Shown here: positions 19,114 through 28,950 of the stretch, in pieces
Numbering within the stretch: position 1 is the stretch's first letter
Layout of the letters: every line of letters begins with the position of its first letter
The notes under the pieces: model-generated
What the model saw: only the letters and a program-made list of their open reading frames with translations
The model's database searches: none
What the model was told of the DNA's origin: nothing
Position numbers and translations under genes: made by a program
DNA from: Alphaproteobacteria bacterium
GTDB taxonomy: Bacteria > Pseudomonadota > Alphaproteobacteria > UBA8366 > GCA-2717185
DNA: 64,000 bases
NCBI GenBank assembly: GCA_012103325.1
Contig: WLWY01000001.1
Span: 1 to 64,000, forward strand
Direction of reading: 5' to 3'

Positions 19114-20403
19114 ATGAGCGAAATTCGACAAAACACCTCGATCGAAGAGATCGATTATCAGGGCGCCAAACGGATCGCCCGTAACGGCGACACCGAGGCG
19201 CGCTGCGCGCTGGCATCCCGCGAAGACACGCAGCCCGAAATTCTCTATTTCCTGGCGGAAGACCCTGACATCGAAGTACGGCGGCGCATTGCTGAAAACG
19301 CGGAAACACCAGGCCAGGCGGACTTGCTGCTTGCCCGGGACGAGTGTGAGGAGGTGCGGTGCGTCCTCGCGACGAAGATCAGCCGGCTCTTTCCCGAAGT
19401 TTCGGCGACGGAACGCAGTATCATGCGCCGTACCGTTCTCGACATTCTAGAAGTTCTGGCCGCCGACCAGACCAAACAGGTCCGCGAGTTCGTCAGCGAT
19501 GCGCTAAAGGATGCCCCCGACGTCCCGCAACAGGTCATTCGTCAGCTGGCGGCGGACCCGCATTTGACGGTCTGTGGGCCTATATTGGAGTTCTCTCCCG
19601 TTTTAACGGAAGAGGACCTTCTCGAACTCATTGCCAGTCAGCCGGTTCAAGGTGCGCTTGGCGCCATCTCCCGGCGGTCTGCCGTGGATGAGACGGTATC
19701 CGATGCAATTGTGGCGAGCCACGATACCAACGCGATCGCCGATCTGCTTTCGAACCCGAGCGCGCAGATACGCGAAGAAACGCTGGATAGCTTGATCGAT
19801 AGCGCTCCGGCCATCGACGCCTGGCATGCGCCGCTCATCGGCCGGCAGCAGCTTCCCGCAAACGCGGCACGGCGCATTGCCGGGTTCGTTGCGAAGTCCC
19901 TGCTCGACACGCTCCGCCAGCGGACGGATTTGGATAAAAATACCCTGGACGCCGTCTCCGAAGCCGTGAACGATCGGCTGCAGGACAAGCCGGCGGATCC
20001 GTCGAAAAATCGCTGGATTCATGATTCGGATGATGCCGCGCCGGCAAACACCGGAACCCCACGGCAGCAAGTCTTGACGTTGCATCGTGAAGGCAGACTC
20101 AACGAGAAAGTTATCGGCGACGCCGCAGCTGCGGGCGATACGGCCTTCGTCGTCATCGCACTTTCCCAACGTTCCGGCGTGGAGGAACGCGCGGCACATC
20201 GTATTTTCGAGATGCGCAGTCCAAAAGGCATTGTTGCGATATGCTGGAAAGCAAACCTGAGCATGGAATTGGCGGTACGCCTGCAACATAACATCGGCAG
20301 CATCGCGCCGGGTGCGACGCTCAAATCGGAAAACAGCCCCGACTATCCGCTCTCGGAAGCGGAAATGCTTTGGCAGATTGAGTTTTTTGAGTCCGACTTC
20401 TGA
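19114..20403 (+). CDS. DUF2336 domain-containing protein
   Basis: 429 residues, alpha-helical with HEAT-like repeats: successive units of the form DxxxEVRRRIAENAETP, DECEEVRCVLATKI, TKQVREFVSDALKDAP and SAQIREETLDSLIDSA. This matches the DUF2336 family common in alphaproteobacteria. Function is not established. Its tight coupling to a GGDEF cyclase (1-bp gap) suggests it is an effector, scaffold or regulator for that enzyme; that is inference. Convergent with argB, 4 bp away. Confidence 0.87.
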   Translation: MSEIRQNTSIEEIDYQGAKRIARNGDTEARCALASREDTQPEILYFLAEDPDIEVRRRIAENAETPGQADLLLARDECEEVRCVLATKISRLFPEVSATERSIMRRTVLDILEVLAADQTKQVREFVSDALKDAPDVPQQVIRQLAADPHLTVCGPILEFSPVLTEEDLLELIASQPVQGALGAISRRSAVDETVSDAIVASHDTNAIADLLSNPSAQIREETLDSLIDSAPAIDAWHAPLIGRQQLPANAARRIAGFVAKSLLDTLRQRTDLDKNTLDAVSEAVNDRLQDKPADPSKNRWIHDSDDAAPANTGTPRQQVLTLHREGRLNEKVIGDAAAAGDTAFVVIALSQRSGVEERAAHRIFEMRSPKGIVAICWKANLSMELAVRLQHNIGSIAPGATLKSENSPDYPLSEAEMLWQIEFFESDF

Positions 20404-20407
20404 CGGC

Positions 20408-21319
20408 TTAGCGTCCCTCGCGGATCATCGTGCCTGACCCGTGCGCGGTAAAGATCTCGAGCAGCGTCGCATGCAACGCGCGGCCGTCGACGATCACGGC
20501 GGCGCCGACGCCGCCTTCGATCGCCTGAACACAGGTTTCCACCTTGGGGATCATACCGCCGCTAAGAGTACCGTCCGCCATCCGCGCTTGTGCATCGGCA
20601 ATGCTCATTTCCTTGATCAACTGACCATTCTTGTCGAGCACCCCTTCGATATCGGTCAGCAGCAACAGCCGCGTCGCCCCCGTCGCGACAGCAATCGCGC
20701 CGGCAACGGTGTCCGCATTGATATTGTATGTCTGACCGTCCGCGCCCAAACCGATGGGAGCGATGACGGGAATGAAGTCGGACTGCGTAAAAATTTCCAG
20801 GACGCGGGGGTCGATCCGTGTCGGTTCGCCGACAAATCCCAAATCGAGGACGCGCTCGATATTGGAATCGCTGTCCGGACGGGTCCGGGTCAATTTGCGT
20901 GCTTCGATAAGACCGCCATCCTTGCCGGACAATCCCACTGCACGCCCACCGGCTGCCGTAATCGCGGCAACGATCTCCTTGTTGATCTTGCCGGACAGGA
21001 CCATCTCGACGATTTCCACCGTCGCCGCGTCGGTCACCCGCAAGCCGTCGACGAATTCGCTTTCGATCGCCAAACGCTTCAGCATGGCGCCAATCTGCGG
21101 CCCGCCACCATGTACGACAACAGGATTCAGACCAACCTGTTTCAGTAGAACGACATCACGGGCGAAGGCTTCGGAGAGTGCTGATTCCCCCATCGCATGA
21201 CCGCCGTATTTTACGACAATCACCTTGCCGGCATGCTTGCGCATATACGGCAACGCTTCGGTCAGGATATCGGCTTTGGCCAGCCATTCCGCGCGCTGGT
21301 CGTGCGTATTCTTGCTCAT
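20408..21319 (-). CDS. argB: Acetylglutamate kinase
   Basis: Phosphorylates N-acetylglutamate, the second step of arginine synthesis. 303 residues. Amino-acid kinase motifs: [10 protein letters not shown] (about residues 36-45), [10 protein letters not shown] (about 68-77), [10 protein letters not shown] and the C-terminal [15 protein letters not shown] arginine-responsive region. The N-terminal helix preceding the kinase core fits the arginine-inhibited hexameric type. AAGGA lies 7 bases before ATG. Upstream on this strand lie two palindromic repeats and engB. Confidence 0.96.
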   Translation of the reverse strand: MSKNTHDQRAEWLAKADILTEALPYMRKHAGKVIVVKYGGHAMGESALSEAFARDVVLLKQVGLNPVVVHGGGPQIGAMLKRLAIESEFVDGLRVTDAATVEIVEMVLSGKINKEIVAAITAAGGRAVGLSGKDGGLIEARKLTRTRPDSDSNIERVLDLGFVGEPTRIDPRVLEIFTQSDFIPVIAPIGLGADGQTYNINADTVAGAIAVATGATRLLLLTDIEGVLDKNGQLIKEMSIADAQARMADGTLSGGMIPKVETCVQAIEGGVGAAVIVDGRALHATLLEIFTAHGSGTMIREGR

Positions 21320-21349
21320 CTCGCTGTCCTTGTCCGGCGGGCGCGGAAC

Positions 21350-21417
21350 TTTAGTGTGATGATACTGAAGTTCGCCGCATTGAATGCGACGAATTTTAGG
21401 ATCTGAATCACACTAAA
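21350..21417. repeat. Palindromic intergenic element, TAGTGTGA-type, unit 1
   Basis: An 11-bp perfect inverted repeat (TTTAGTGTGAT at 21350-21360 and its complement at 21407-21417) encloses a second hairpin CGCATT-G-AATGCG (21376-21388). It sits between argB and engB, next to unit 2. The ends share the TAGTGTGA/GATTCA sequence with units at 21428 and 61653, while the central hairpin differs. Confidence 0.7.
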
Positions 21418-21427
21418 CTCAAATAGT

Positions 21428-21483
21428 TAGTGTGCTGATTCACGCGAAATTCAATCCTTTGAATTTCACGATCAGGACACTAG
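21428..21483. repeat. Palindromic element with 47-bp core identical to one at 61660
   Basis: Bounded by TAGTGTG and CACACTAG-like ends (ACACTAG), with an inner 9-bp stem GAAATTCAA/TTGAATTTC. The core 21437-21483 is identical over 47 bases to 61660-61706. The terminal CTA is read on the minus strand as the TAG stop codon of engB. It may act as a 3' hairpin or be a small mobile palindrome; both are inference. Confidence 0.85.
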
Positions 21484-22124
21484 CTCAAAGGTCGGGGTGC
21501 TGCCAGTGTAAGCAGCGTCGCGCGCAATTCGGGGATACCGCGTCCCTTGCGGGCACTGGTGACGATGATTTCGGGGATGGCAGCAGCACGTGTCTTCAGA
21601 ACTTTATCCAACCCGGAAATACAGTCGTCGAGCGCCGCCGTCTTGGTCTTATCCGCCTTGGTCAGCACGATTTGATAGGATACCGCCGCCTTGTCCAGAA
21701 CATCCATGGTTTCCAGATCGTTGCGGGTGGCGCCCCGACGGCTATCCAGAAGCAGACAGATCCGGCGCAGACCGACACGGCCTCTGAGATAATCCCGGAC
21801 CAGCGCGGACCACGTGTTGACATCCTTCTTCGAAGCGCGGGCATAGCCATAACCCGGCAAATCGACCAGCACGATACGGCCGCCGAGATCGAAGAAATTG
21901 AGCTGTTGAGTGCGCCCCGGCGTATGGCTGGTCCGGGCCAGAGTCTTGCGCCCGGTCAGGGCGTTGACGAGACTCGATTTGCCGACATTGGACCGTCCGG
22001 CGAATGCGATCTCTGGCAAATTGTCAGGCGGCAATCCGGCGAGGTCAGCCACGCCCATAAAGAACGTGCATTCCTGGGCGAAGAGATGGCGCCCCGCTTC
22101 GATCTCTTCGGGCGTGAATTCCAA
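21480..22124 (-). CDS. engB: Ribosome biogenesis GTP-binding protein YihA/EngB
   Basis: Essential GTPase assisting 50S assembly, about 214 residues. G motifs: G1 GRSNVGKSS, G2/switch region TSHTPGRTQ, G3 DLPGYG, G4 TKAD and G5 TSARKG. The start is uncertain: TTG 22124 gives MEFTPEEIEAG, matching the usual N-terminus; CTG 22130 and ATG 22205 (inside yidC) are alternatives. The stop codon lies within the terminal bases of a dispersed palindromic repeat. Directly follows yidC, a classic alphaproteobacterial order. Confidence 0.93.
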   Translation of the reverse strand: MEFTPEEIEAGRHLFAQECTFFMGVADLAGLPPDNLPEIAFAGRSNVGKSSLVNALTGRKTLARTSHTPGRTQQLNFFDLGGRIVLVDLPGYGYARASKKDVNTWSALVRDYLRGRVGLRRICLLLDSRRGATRNDLETMDVLDKAAVSYQIVLTKADKTKTAALDDCISGLDKVLKTRAAAIPEIIVTSARKGRGIPELRATLLTLAAPRPLS

Positions 22125-22126
22125 CG

Positions 22127-23956
22127 TCAGGTCGACTTGCCTCCGCTTGATCCCGCTACCGGTCCACCGCCCACGCTGACGCCTTGACGGCGCATGATGA
22201 CCCATTGCTGCGAGATCGACAGCACGTTGTTCCATGCCCAATAGATCACCAAACCGGCAGGGAAACTGCCCAGCAGGAAGGTGAAAATCAGTGGCATGAA
22301 CATGAATACCTTGGCTTGAATCGGATCGGTCGGCGCCGGGTTCAGTTTCTGCTGCAGATACATGGTGAAACCCATGATAATCGGCCAGATGCCGATATTC
22401 GCGATCGCGAAGGTAGTGGGCACGTCCCAGGGGACAAGACCAAAGGCCGTCATAAAGCCCAGCGGGTCCGGCGCGGAAAGGTCGTGAATCCATCCGTAGA
22501 ACGGCGCCTGCCGCATCTCGATGTTCACAAACAACACCTTATAGAGCGCGAAGAAAACCGGGATCTGGACGAGGATCGGCAGGCAGCCTGCTGCGGGGTT
22601 GGCGCCCTCCTTCTTATACAGCGCCATCATTTCCTGATTGAGACGCTGCTTGTCCTCGCCATACTTGTCCCGCAATTCGACGAGCTTCGGCTGCAGCAGC
22701 TTCATCTTGCTCATCGACTTATAGGACTTGTTCGCCAACGGGAAGAAAACCAGCTTGATGCCGACCGTCAGCGCGAGAATCGCCAGGCCGAAATTGCCGA
22801 GATACTCGTTCAGCCAGTGGATCGCATAAAAAATCGGTTTGGTTAGCCAATAAAAGATACCGAAATCGACCGCCTTGTCGAAAAGCGGCACACCGAGTTC
22901 TGCTTCATACTTGTCTAGAAGTTTCACTTCTTTCGCGCCGGCGAAGAGGTGCGTCGAATAGACGCCCGTCCCACCGGTCGGCACGCTCCTCGGCTGGGCG
23001 AGATAATCGGCCTGATAGAGGTCGAGGGGCCCCCGCTTACCAGCGATGAAACGCGCCCGGAACTTTTCCTTCTGATCGGGGATCAGCGTTGCCAGCCAGT
23101 ATTTGTCCGTGATGCCGAGCCAGCCGCCGGTTGTCTCGACTTCCTCCTTGTCGCCCTCGCGCACATCATCATAGTCGGTTTCCTTCAGCGTATCGTTGAA
23201 CACGCCGATCAGTCCCTCATGAAGAATGTAGAAGCCGGAGATCTCCGGCGTACCGGTCCGCGACAGCAATCCGTACGGTGTGACGGTTATCGGCGCGCCC
23301 GTCGTATTCTTCACCCGCTGCGTCAGCGCGATCATGTAGTTTTCATCTAATGAATAGGTCTGCTCGAAAACCAAACCTTCGCCGTTGTCCCAAGACAGCG
23401 TCACCGGCTTTTCCGGCGAGAGTGTCGTGCCGTTAGCATTCCAACGAGTGTCCGCGTGAGGCAGTTTCAAGCCTTTCCCGACCCAACCGAATTCAGCGTA
23501 ATAGGGCCGTTCGACCTGAGTCGGGTGGAGCAGGACGATATTTGGGCTTTCAGGGCCTAGTTCTTCGCGATAGTCCCGCAGGATCAGATCGTCGACCCGC
23601 CCGCCAATCAACGCAATCGACCCGTCCAACCGATCCGAACGGATTTGCACACGCGGTGTTTTCGACAGCGCCGCTTCTCGCGTCTCCGCCGCCGTCGCAC
23701 CTGCGCTTAATCCAGCGGCGCCCAAATTCGGGCCGAGCCCAGAATCAAGGCCCGGCGCCGTTCCGGGCGCCGCCGCCTGTCCCGGGACTGCGGGCTGTAC
23801 GCCCGCCGCCTTCTGCCGCGCTTCTTCTTCCAGGCGCTGCTGCTCGACCAGTGCCTGCTGCTTTTCGATCCGCGGCGCCTCGATAAAATACTGCCACCCA
23901 AACAGAATGACGATGGAAATGACGATGGCGACCATCACGTTCTTTTGTTCGATCAT
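22127..23956 (-). CDS. yidC: Membrane protein insertase YidC
   Basis: Inner-membrane insertase, 609 residues, Gram-negative type. The N-terminal membrane anchor ([19 protein letters not shown], about residues 6-24) is followed by a proline/alanine linker and the large periplasmic beta-sandwich domain (about 80-355). The conserved five-helix insertase core follows (about 375-590), including [17 protein letters not shown] and [31 protein letters not shown] 23956 overlaps the yidD stop as ATGA. Confidence 0.97.
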   Translation of the reverse strand: MIEQKNVMVAIVISIVILFGWQYFIEAPRIEKQQALVEQQRLEEEARQKAAGVQPAVPGQAAAPGTAPGLDSGLGPNLGAAGLSAGATAAETREAALSKTPRVQIRSDRLDGSIALIGGRVDDLILRDYREELGPESPNIVLLHPTQVERPYYAEFGWVGKGLKLPHADTRWNANGTTLSPEKPVTLSWDNGEGLVFEQTYSLDENYMIALTQRVKNTTGAPITVTPYGLLSRTGTPEISGFYILHEGLIGVFNDTLKETDYDDVREGDKEEVETTGGWLGITDKYWLATLIPDQKEKFRARFIAGKRGPLDLYQADYLAQPRSVPTGGTGVYSTHLFAGAKEVKLLDKYEAELGVPLFDKAVDFGIFYWLTKPIFYAIHWLNEYLGNFGLAILALTVGIKLVFFPLANKSYKSMSKMKLLQPKLVELRDKYGEDKQRLNQEMMALYKKEGANPAAGCLPILVQIPVFFALYKVLFVNIEMRQAPFYGWIHDLSAPDPLGFMTAFGLVPWDVPTTFAIANIGIWPIIMGFTMYLQQKLNPAPTDPIQAKVFMFMPLIFTFLLGSFPAGLVIYWAWNNVLSISQQWVIMRRQGVSVGGGPVAGSSGGKST

Positions 23957-24264
23957 ACGCCCTGTTCCATTCTGTCTGTCGCCACCGCGTCGTTGTTTTC
24001 GATCGCTTTTCCGCAACACTTTTCGGGAACCGGGTCATAGCCGGACCCGCCCCACGGATGGCAGCGCGCGATCCGCCGAACGCCAAGCCAGCCGCCTGCA
24101 ATTGCCCCATGTTTCCGGACCGCCTGATGGGCATAAGCCGAACAAGTGGGCCAATAACGGCAATGCGCCGGGAGCAGTGGCGAAACAACGATCTGGTATC
24201 CGCGGATCAATGCCCGCAACGCGACTGACGCCGGTGTCATGGGAGCAAACGCACGATTAATCAT
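23953..24264 (-). CDS. yidD: Membrane protein insertion efficiency factor YidD
   Basis: 103-residue YidD-family protein that aids YidC-dependent insertion at the inner membrane. Conserved segment [29 protein letters not shown] (residues 20-48) with the paired cysteines, and [12 protein letters not shown] (about 69-80). It overlaps both rnpA (8 bp) and yidC (4 bp), so the three are translated as a coupled set. Confidence 0.96.
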   Translation of the reverse strand: MINRAFAPMTPASVALRALIRGYQIVVSPLLPAHCRYWPTCSAYAHQAVRKHGAIAGGWLGVRRIARCHPWGGSGYDPVPEKCCGKAIENNDAVATDRMEQGV

Positions 24265-24610
24265 CCCGCCATACGTTGAGCCGCTTCATAGCGGTTTCAA
24301 GGTCCTCGACAAGCGCTGAAAACGGCCGGTCTGCCGTTCCCACGCGCGCGATCATGACGTAGTCATGACCGTGCTTGGCATGCAGAGGGATAACCTTCTC
24401 CGCCAGCGCACGCAAGCGCCGACGTGCCCGATTACGCCGTACAGCATTTCCGACACGGCGGCTAGCGGTCAAACCGACACGCGCCTCGCCTTCGCCATCA
24501 GGCCGCCGCAGCGCCTGCAAGACGAGGCCCGGCCTGGCTGAACTGCGCCGCGCCCGCGTGAGACGGCGGAATTCCGCCCGCCGGGTCAGGCGTTCGAACG
24601 CCGTACGCAT
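24257..24610 (-). CDS. rnpA: Ribonuclease P protein component
   Basis: Basic protein cofactor of RNase P for tRNA 5' maturation, about 117 residues. The signature [26 protein letters not shown] is at about residues 44-69 (RNR motif intact), with the N-terminal [14 protein letters not shown] 24610 is used; a TTG immediately before is in frame. It lies 12 bp after rpmH. Confidence 0.96.
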   Translation of the reverse strand: MRTAFERLTRRAEFRRLTRARRSSARPGLVLQALRRPDGEGEARVGLTASRRVGNAVRRNRARRRLRALAEKVIPLHAKHGHDYVMIARVGTADRPFSALVEDLETAMKRLNVWRDD

Positions 24611-24622
24611 CAATGAAGCAGT

Positions 24623-24757
24623 TTAGGCTGACAGCCGCTTGCGGCCTCGTGCACGGCGGCGGGCAAGCACCCTGCGGCCGGCCTTCGTCGCCATGCGGCT
24701 ACGGAACCCGTGGCGCCGTTTCCTGACGATACGGCTGGGCTGAAATGTACGTTTCAC
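24623..24757 (-). CDS. rpmH: 50S ribosomal protein L34
   Basis: 44-residue, very basic L34: [20 protein letters not shown] and [22 protein letters not shown] are the universal family sequence. It begins with GTG at 24757; the upstream open frame is not part of it. First gene of rpmH-rnpA-yidD-yidC-engB, with a strong promoter just upstream. Confidence 0.97.
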   Translation of the reverse strand: MKRTFQPSRIVRKRRHGFRSRMATKAGRRVLARRRARGRKRLSA

Positions 24758-24794
24758 GGCGGCTCTCCGAATACGAACTTTATAGTGGTGGCGC

Positions 24795-24823
24795 TGTATA
24801 AAAGCTGTACTGCGCCAAGTCAA
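24795..24823 (-). promoter_or_regulatory. Promoter of rpmH operon
   Basis: On the minus strand TTGACT (24818-24823) and TATACA (24795-24800) are separated by exactly 17 bp and lie about 38 bp before the rpmH GTG. This is a near-consensus housekeeping sigma factor promoter, fitting a ribosomal protein operon. Confidence 0.75.
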
Positions 24824-24986
24824 TCGGCGCGCGCGCATACCCTGTCCGGCGGATTTCGTGCGCTTCCGTTGGATTCTCTCCCCAATGTCACGCTAAGGTA
24901 ACTGGCACCCGCGGCTGTCCTGTAATAGATCGCACGATAAGCGCCGTCGGCAGCACCCTGATCGACCAATTTCAAGCGAGGATCGC

Positions 24987-25730
24987 GTGGGCGAAGAGCA
25001 ATCTGGACAAGTGGCAGGCACGGACCAGCCCTTCAGCCTCAAGCGCTTATGGCCTCTCGCAGTGCTCGTCGCCGGATTCGCCCTGTTTTTCCTCCTGGGA
25101 CTCGATCACTATTTCAGTTTCGAGGTCTTGCGCGAACATCGCGACTGGCTGCTGACTCAGGTCGAAAACCATGCCGCAACCGCCGCGCTGGCCTATGTCG
25201 CCATCTACGCGGTTTCGACGGCATTCTCCCTGCCGGTCGGCCTCGTCCTGACGGTCGTGGGCGGGTTCCTTTTCGGCCAGCTTCTCGGCGTCGTCTATGT
25301 CGTTTTCGCCGCGACCACCGGTGCGACGGCGTTGTTTCTCGTCGCCAAAACGACAATTGGCGACGCGCTGGAAGCGCGCATGGGGCCGTGGATGAAGAAG
25401 ATGGAAAAAGGCTTCCAGGACAACGCGTTAAGCTATCTTCTGATCATGCGTCTGGTCCCAGTCTTTCCGTTCTTTGCCGTCAATCTGGCGCCGGCCTTCC
25501 TTGGAGTCCGATTGAAGACCTATTTCTTCGCTACGCTTTTCGGGATCATTCCCGGATCCGCGGTATACGTCCAAGTCGGCGTCGGTCTGAGCAGCATTCT
25601 CGAAAGCGGTGAAGAGTTCACACCCGCCAGCGCCCTAACGCCCGATGTTATGATCGCACTTGCCGGCTTGGTCATTCTGTCGATGGTTCCTATCGTGTAT
25701 AAGAAGATCAAGAAAAACCGGAATACGTGA
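24987..25730 (+). CDS. TVP38/TMEM64 family membrane protein
   Basis: 247-residue DedA/VTT-domain (SNARE-associated Golgi type) membrane protein. Hydrophobic segments at about residues 17-37, 60-82, 88-110, 146-175 and 212-232; the VTT core includes SLPVGLVLTVVGGFLFG (about 76-92) and the re-entrant-loop sequence RLVPVFPFFAVNLAPAFLGV (about 152-171). Family members are linked to lipid scrambling and membrane homeostasis. GTG start with GCGAGGA just upstream. A histidine kinase follows about 100 bp downstream. Confidence 0.88.
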   Translation: MGEEQSGQVAGTDQPFSLKRLWPLAVLVAGFALFFLLGLDHYFSFEVLREHRDWLLTQVENHAATAALAYVAIYAVSTAFSLPVGLVLTVVGGFLFGQLLGVVYVVFAATTGATALFLVAKTTIGDALEARMGPWMKKMEKGFQDNALSYLLIMRLVPVFPFFAVNLAPAFLGVRLKTYFFATLFGIIPGSAVYVQVGVGLSSILESGEEFTPASALTPDVMIALAGLVILSMVPIVYKKIKKNRNT

Positions 25731-25830
25731 TACCAATGGCGCTGAAACGCACAGCCCGGGAGACGGGATATGTCGCCGCAAGAATTCCGCCTTCCGCCTG
25801 AGCGACGGCTGCCGCAACCGCGGTAACGGG

Positions 25831-27189
25831 ATGATGCATAGCCTCTCGGCACGCCTGCTGATATTTACCATCTTCTTCGTCATGCTTGCCGAAGTCCTCA
25901 TCTTCGTGCCGTCCGTCGCCCGGTTCCGACTCTCCTGGTTGAACGAGAAACTGAGCGCCGGGCACCTCGCCGTCCTCACCTTGGATATGGCGCCGCAAGA
26001 CATGGTCAGCGATCATTTGCGAGAGGAACTGCTTGCCCATGTGGGCACCTACGGCATCAATGTCAGGCGCGGCGGCGCAAAGCTTGTCCTCTCGCGGGAC
26101 ACGCCGCCGCCGGTTCAGGAAACCATCGATCTTGGCAGCCGGCCTCTGTCGCTGCTCATTATGGAAGCGATGGCAGTCCTGCTGCGAACCGAAGACAGAG
26201 TCTTGCGGGTTATCGGACCGTCACCGAAGGACCCTAACATCGTCATCGAAGTCATTATCGAAGAACGGCCGCTGCGGGCAGCCGTCGTCGATTTCGCCTG
26301 GCGAATTTTCGTCCTGTCTCTGGTCATCTCGCTTATCACCGCCACGCTGGTTTACCTGACCTTGCAATGGATGCTGGTCCGCCCGATGCGGCGGATCACA
26401 GAAAGTATGACATCGTTCCGCGAGGACCCGGAGGATGCGAAGCGCATCTTCACACCATCGGAGCGCGTCGACGAAATCGGCGTGGCTCAGCGCGAGCTTG
26501 CCAACATGCAGGGAGCGCTGCGCGCCGCGTTGCGGCAAAAGGCCCGTTTGGCGGCGCTCGGCACTGCTGTGGCGAAGATCAATCATGATCTGCGCGGTAT
26601 CCTGTCGTCCGCCCTGGTGGTTTCCGATCGCCTCGAGGGCAGTGACGACCCGGACGTGCGACGTGTCACGCCGACCCTGGTTTCTGCGATCGACCGTGCC
26701 GTTGGACTGTGCAGCGACACGCTGGCTTATGTCCGCCACGAAGAATCGGCGCTGAAACGAGACCAATTCGCCCTTTCCCCCCTGGTCACCGATATCGCCG
26801 AGGCCGTGGAGACAAACGAGGCCACCCGGACGGAGGTCCGCAACCAGGTCCAGAACGGGTTGGAAGTCAATGTCGACCGCGATCAGCTGTTCCGCCTGTT
26901 AACCAACCTGACGCGCAATGCGGCGGAAGCCGGTGCCGACCAAGTCTGCATCAGTGCCGAGAAACGGGGCGCCGTTGTCGAGATCGCGATACGCGATGAC
27001 GGGCCCGGCCTCCCGCCGCGCGCGCGCGAAAAGCTGTTCCGCCCCTTCGAAGGATCCGTCCGCGCCGGCGGCACCGGCCTGGGTCTGGCCATTGCCCGCG
27101 AGCTGGCGCGCAATCATGGCGGCGACCTCTCGCTTGTCGAGTCCGGGGAGAACGGCACCGAATTCCGGCTCACGCTGCCTGCCGCTTGA
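25831..27189 (+). CDS. Membrane sensor histidine kinase
   Basis: About 452 residues. Membrane helix near residues 4-25, a periplasmic segment to about 155, a second helix (about 156-180), HAMP linker (about 180-235), dimerisation helix with the phospho-acceptor H252 in AKINHDLRG, and a HATPase_c domain with N box (LLTNLTRNAAEAGAD), G1 box DDGPGLP and G2 box GGTGLGLAIARELARNHGG. No response regulator is adjacent, so this is an orphan kinase here. Start ATG 25831 is chosen (a second ATG follows); the earlier open frame overlaps the TVP38 gene. Confidence 0.9.
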   Translation: MMHSLSARLLIFTIFFVMLAEVLIFVPSVARFRLSWLNEKLSAGHLAVLTLDMAPQDMVSDHLREELLAHVGTYGINVRRGGAKLVLSRDTPPPVQETIDLGSRPLSLLIMEAMAVLLRTEDRVLRVIGPSPKDPNIVIEVIIEERPLRAAVVDFAWRIFVLSLVISLITATLVYLTLQWMLVRPMRRITESMTSFREDPEDAKRIFTPSERVDEIGVAQRELANMQGALRAALRQKARLAALGTAVAKINHDLRGILSSALVVSDRLEGSDDPDVRRVTPTLVSAIDRAVGLCSDTLAYVRHEESALKRDQFALSPLVTDIAEAVETNEATRTEVRNQVQNGLEVNVDRDQLFRLLTNLTRNAAEAGADQVCISAEKRGAVVEIAIRDDGPGLPPRAREKLFRPFEGSVRAGGTGLGLAIARELARNHGGDLSLVESGENGTEFRLTLPAA

Positions 27190-27277
27190 ACGAACGTACA
27201 CACCTGTTCACATCGGGGTGAAAAACCCGCTGTCCCCGCGCAGCACGCACTACATTAGTTACACCCCCCGAACGGCC

Positions 27278-27329
27278 GCGGACGGTCGCCGGTGATTGGA
27301 ATTTATTCCGAAAACCGGCGGCCGTCCGC
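27278..27329. terminator. Hairpin between convergent genes, possible bidirectional terminator
   Basis: A 16-bp stem (27278-27293 with 27314-27329, one mismatch) around a 20-base AT-rich loop lies in the 157-bp gap between the histidine kinase and the convergent RlmI-like gene. There is no long T-run, so intrinsic termination is plausible but not certain. Confidence 0.45.
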
Positions 27330-27346
27330 ACCGTTTAGAGTACCCC

Positions 27347-28528
27347 TTAATCCAGCTGCAAAGTCAGCGACTTCAGATACGCTGTCTCGGGCAATCCGGG
27401 ATGCACCGGATGGTCGGGGGCTGCACCGGCGGCGCGCAGGATACGGCCCGAGCGATGGGCGTCCGACAGCCCCTTTTGCACAAGGTCGCCGAACAGCCCC
27501 GGCGCAACATTGTGCGAGCATGACGCAACGAACAGGATACCGCCCGGCGCGACGAGCCGGGCTGCGAGCCGCACCATCTTGCGATACGCCCGGCTGCCCC
27601 GATGCAAATCCTTCTTCGATTTCACGAACGCCGGCGGGTCCGCGATCACAATGCCGTAACGCATATCGTCGGCGGCGCGGCGCTCCATCTCCTCGAAGGC
27701 ATCCGCCTTGACCAACTGGCAACGCGCCGCCACGCCGTTGCGCACCGCCGACTCCGCCGCGCTTTCCAGGGCCGCGGCAGATCGGTCCACCAACACCGCT
27801 TCGGCTGCGCCTGCGACAAGCGCCTGGACCCCGAAACCGCCGCCATAGGCGTAGAAATCGATCACACCCGCGTCCCGCGCAAGCGAGGCGATGAAAGCCC
27901 GGTTTTCACGCTGATCGAAAAACCAGCCAGTCTTCTGGCCCTGCGCCAGGCTTGCAGCAAACGTTGCGCCGTTCTCACGAACCGGCACGGCAGCGTCAGC
28001 CGCACCTCGCGCCGCCGAGACTTCCAGAGACAGTTCCTCACGCAACCGGCTTGGGCTGTCGTTGCGAAGCACGATCGTATTCAGCGGTACGAGCGCATCC
28101 AACGCATCGATAATCATATCGCGGCGCACATCCATGCCGGCGGCGTTCAGCTGCAATACAGCCGCATCGCCATACCGGTCGATCACCAATCCTGGCAGCC
28201 CGTCCGCCTCCGCATGCACGAGGCGGTAAAAGGGCTCGCCGAACAAGCGGTTGCGCAGCGCAAGCGCCCGGCCAAGACGATCAGCAAAGAACGCCCCATC
28301 CACGGCGACGTCCGTTTTGCGATCCACCAGTCGGCCGGCAACGAGCGAATACGGATTGAACAGCGCGGTACCATAGGTCTCGCCATTGTCGCCGACGACC
28401 GTTACCGCGGTCCCGGCGTCGATCTCCATCGCCGTATCGCGCTCGGCGATCTCGTTGGAAAAAATCCAGGGATGCCCGGCTTTGGCACGCTTATGCCGTC
28501 CGGGCAGAAGTTTGACGATCTGATGCAT
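27347..28528 (-). CDS. Class I SAM-dependent rRNA methyltransferase, RlmI/RlmK type
   Basis: 393 residues. N-terminal PUA domain (about 1-75, including LLPGRHKRAKAGHPWIFSNEI), then the central RlmI-like domain and a Rossmann methyltransferase domain with motif I VIDFYAYGGGFGVQALV (about 218-234) and the catalytic-region motif ADPPAFVKSKKD (about 293-304). Such enzymes make 5-methylcytosine in 23S rRNA; the position modified is not deducible. Divergent from panC across a highly structured intergenic tract. Confidence 0.9.
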   Translation of the reverse strand: MHQIVKLLPGRHKRAKAGHPWIFSNEIAERDTAMEIDAGTAVTVVGDNGETYGTALFNPYSLVAGRLVDRKTDVAVDGAFFADRLGRALALRNRLFGEPFYRLVHAEADGLPGLVIDRYGDAAVLQLNAAGMDVRRDMIIDALDALVPLNTIVLRNDSPSRLREELSLEVSAARGAADAAVPVRENGATFAASLAQGQKTGWFFDQRENRAFIASLARDAGVIDFYAYGGGFGVQALVAGAAEAVLVDRSAAALESAAESAVRNGVAARCQLVKADAFEEMERRAADDMRYGIVIADPPAFVKSKKDLHRGSRAYRKMVRLAARLVAPGGILFVASCSHNVAPGLFGDLVQKGLSDAHRSGRILRAAGAAPDHPVHPGLPETAYLKSLTLQLD

Positions 28529-28540
28529 GACGGGCCTTAT

Positions 28541-28826
28541 ACCAAGGATCGATGATAGTGACCCCTAGAGATCGCGAATGCGGTCCGTCGGGTAGGAGGG
28601 GCGGCGCAGTCGATGCGGGGCATCGTCAAGCCGTTCCGACGCCCTCCGACGGACCGCATTCGCGACCCGAAGGGCGGGTTATCACGGCTTTCGGACAGCG
28701 TCGCGCCCGGCTTCCGATACCCCGCATCGCCGCGCCGTGCGCTCCTTGCCGAAAACCTGGATAACCCGTCTCTATGCGTCATGATCAGCGCTCCTTGGTA
28801 TAATACCAAGGAGCGCTGATCATGAC
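28541..28826. repeat. Nested inverted-repeat tract between the RlmI-like gene and panC
   Basis: A sequence near ACCAAGG..TGATCATGAC occurs three times: at 28541-28562 (imperfect), inverted at 28778-28800 and direct at 28804-28826; the last two form a perfect 23-bp palindrome with a 3-base loop. Inside lie two further hairpins: 28573-28591 with 28646-28664 (19 bp, perfect) and 28676-28695 with 28749-28768 (17 of 20). The region resembles a MITE-like or BIME-like structured element rather than coding DNA. The rest of the gap (28827-28950) shows nothing else certain. Confidence 0.8.
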
Positions 28827-28950
28827 TGCTAATTGCACCCAAAATCGCGGCTTATTGTGCCCTGCAGCATTTCCGCCTATTGTGGCCGCCGCTTGCGAGG
28901 GAAGGCCCAATATCTACCTCATGGCGCTGCCGAAAACATGGATGAAAGCC

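Noticed and set aside
28822..28950. N-terminal extension of PanC beginning in the 23-bp palindrome
   Set aside because: It would add 43 residues not found in the family, starting inside a repeat arm; an internal ATG gives the expected length.
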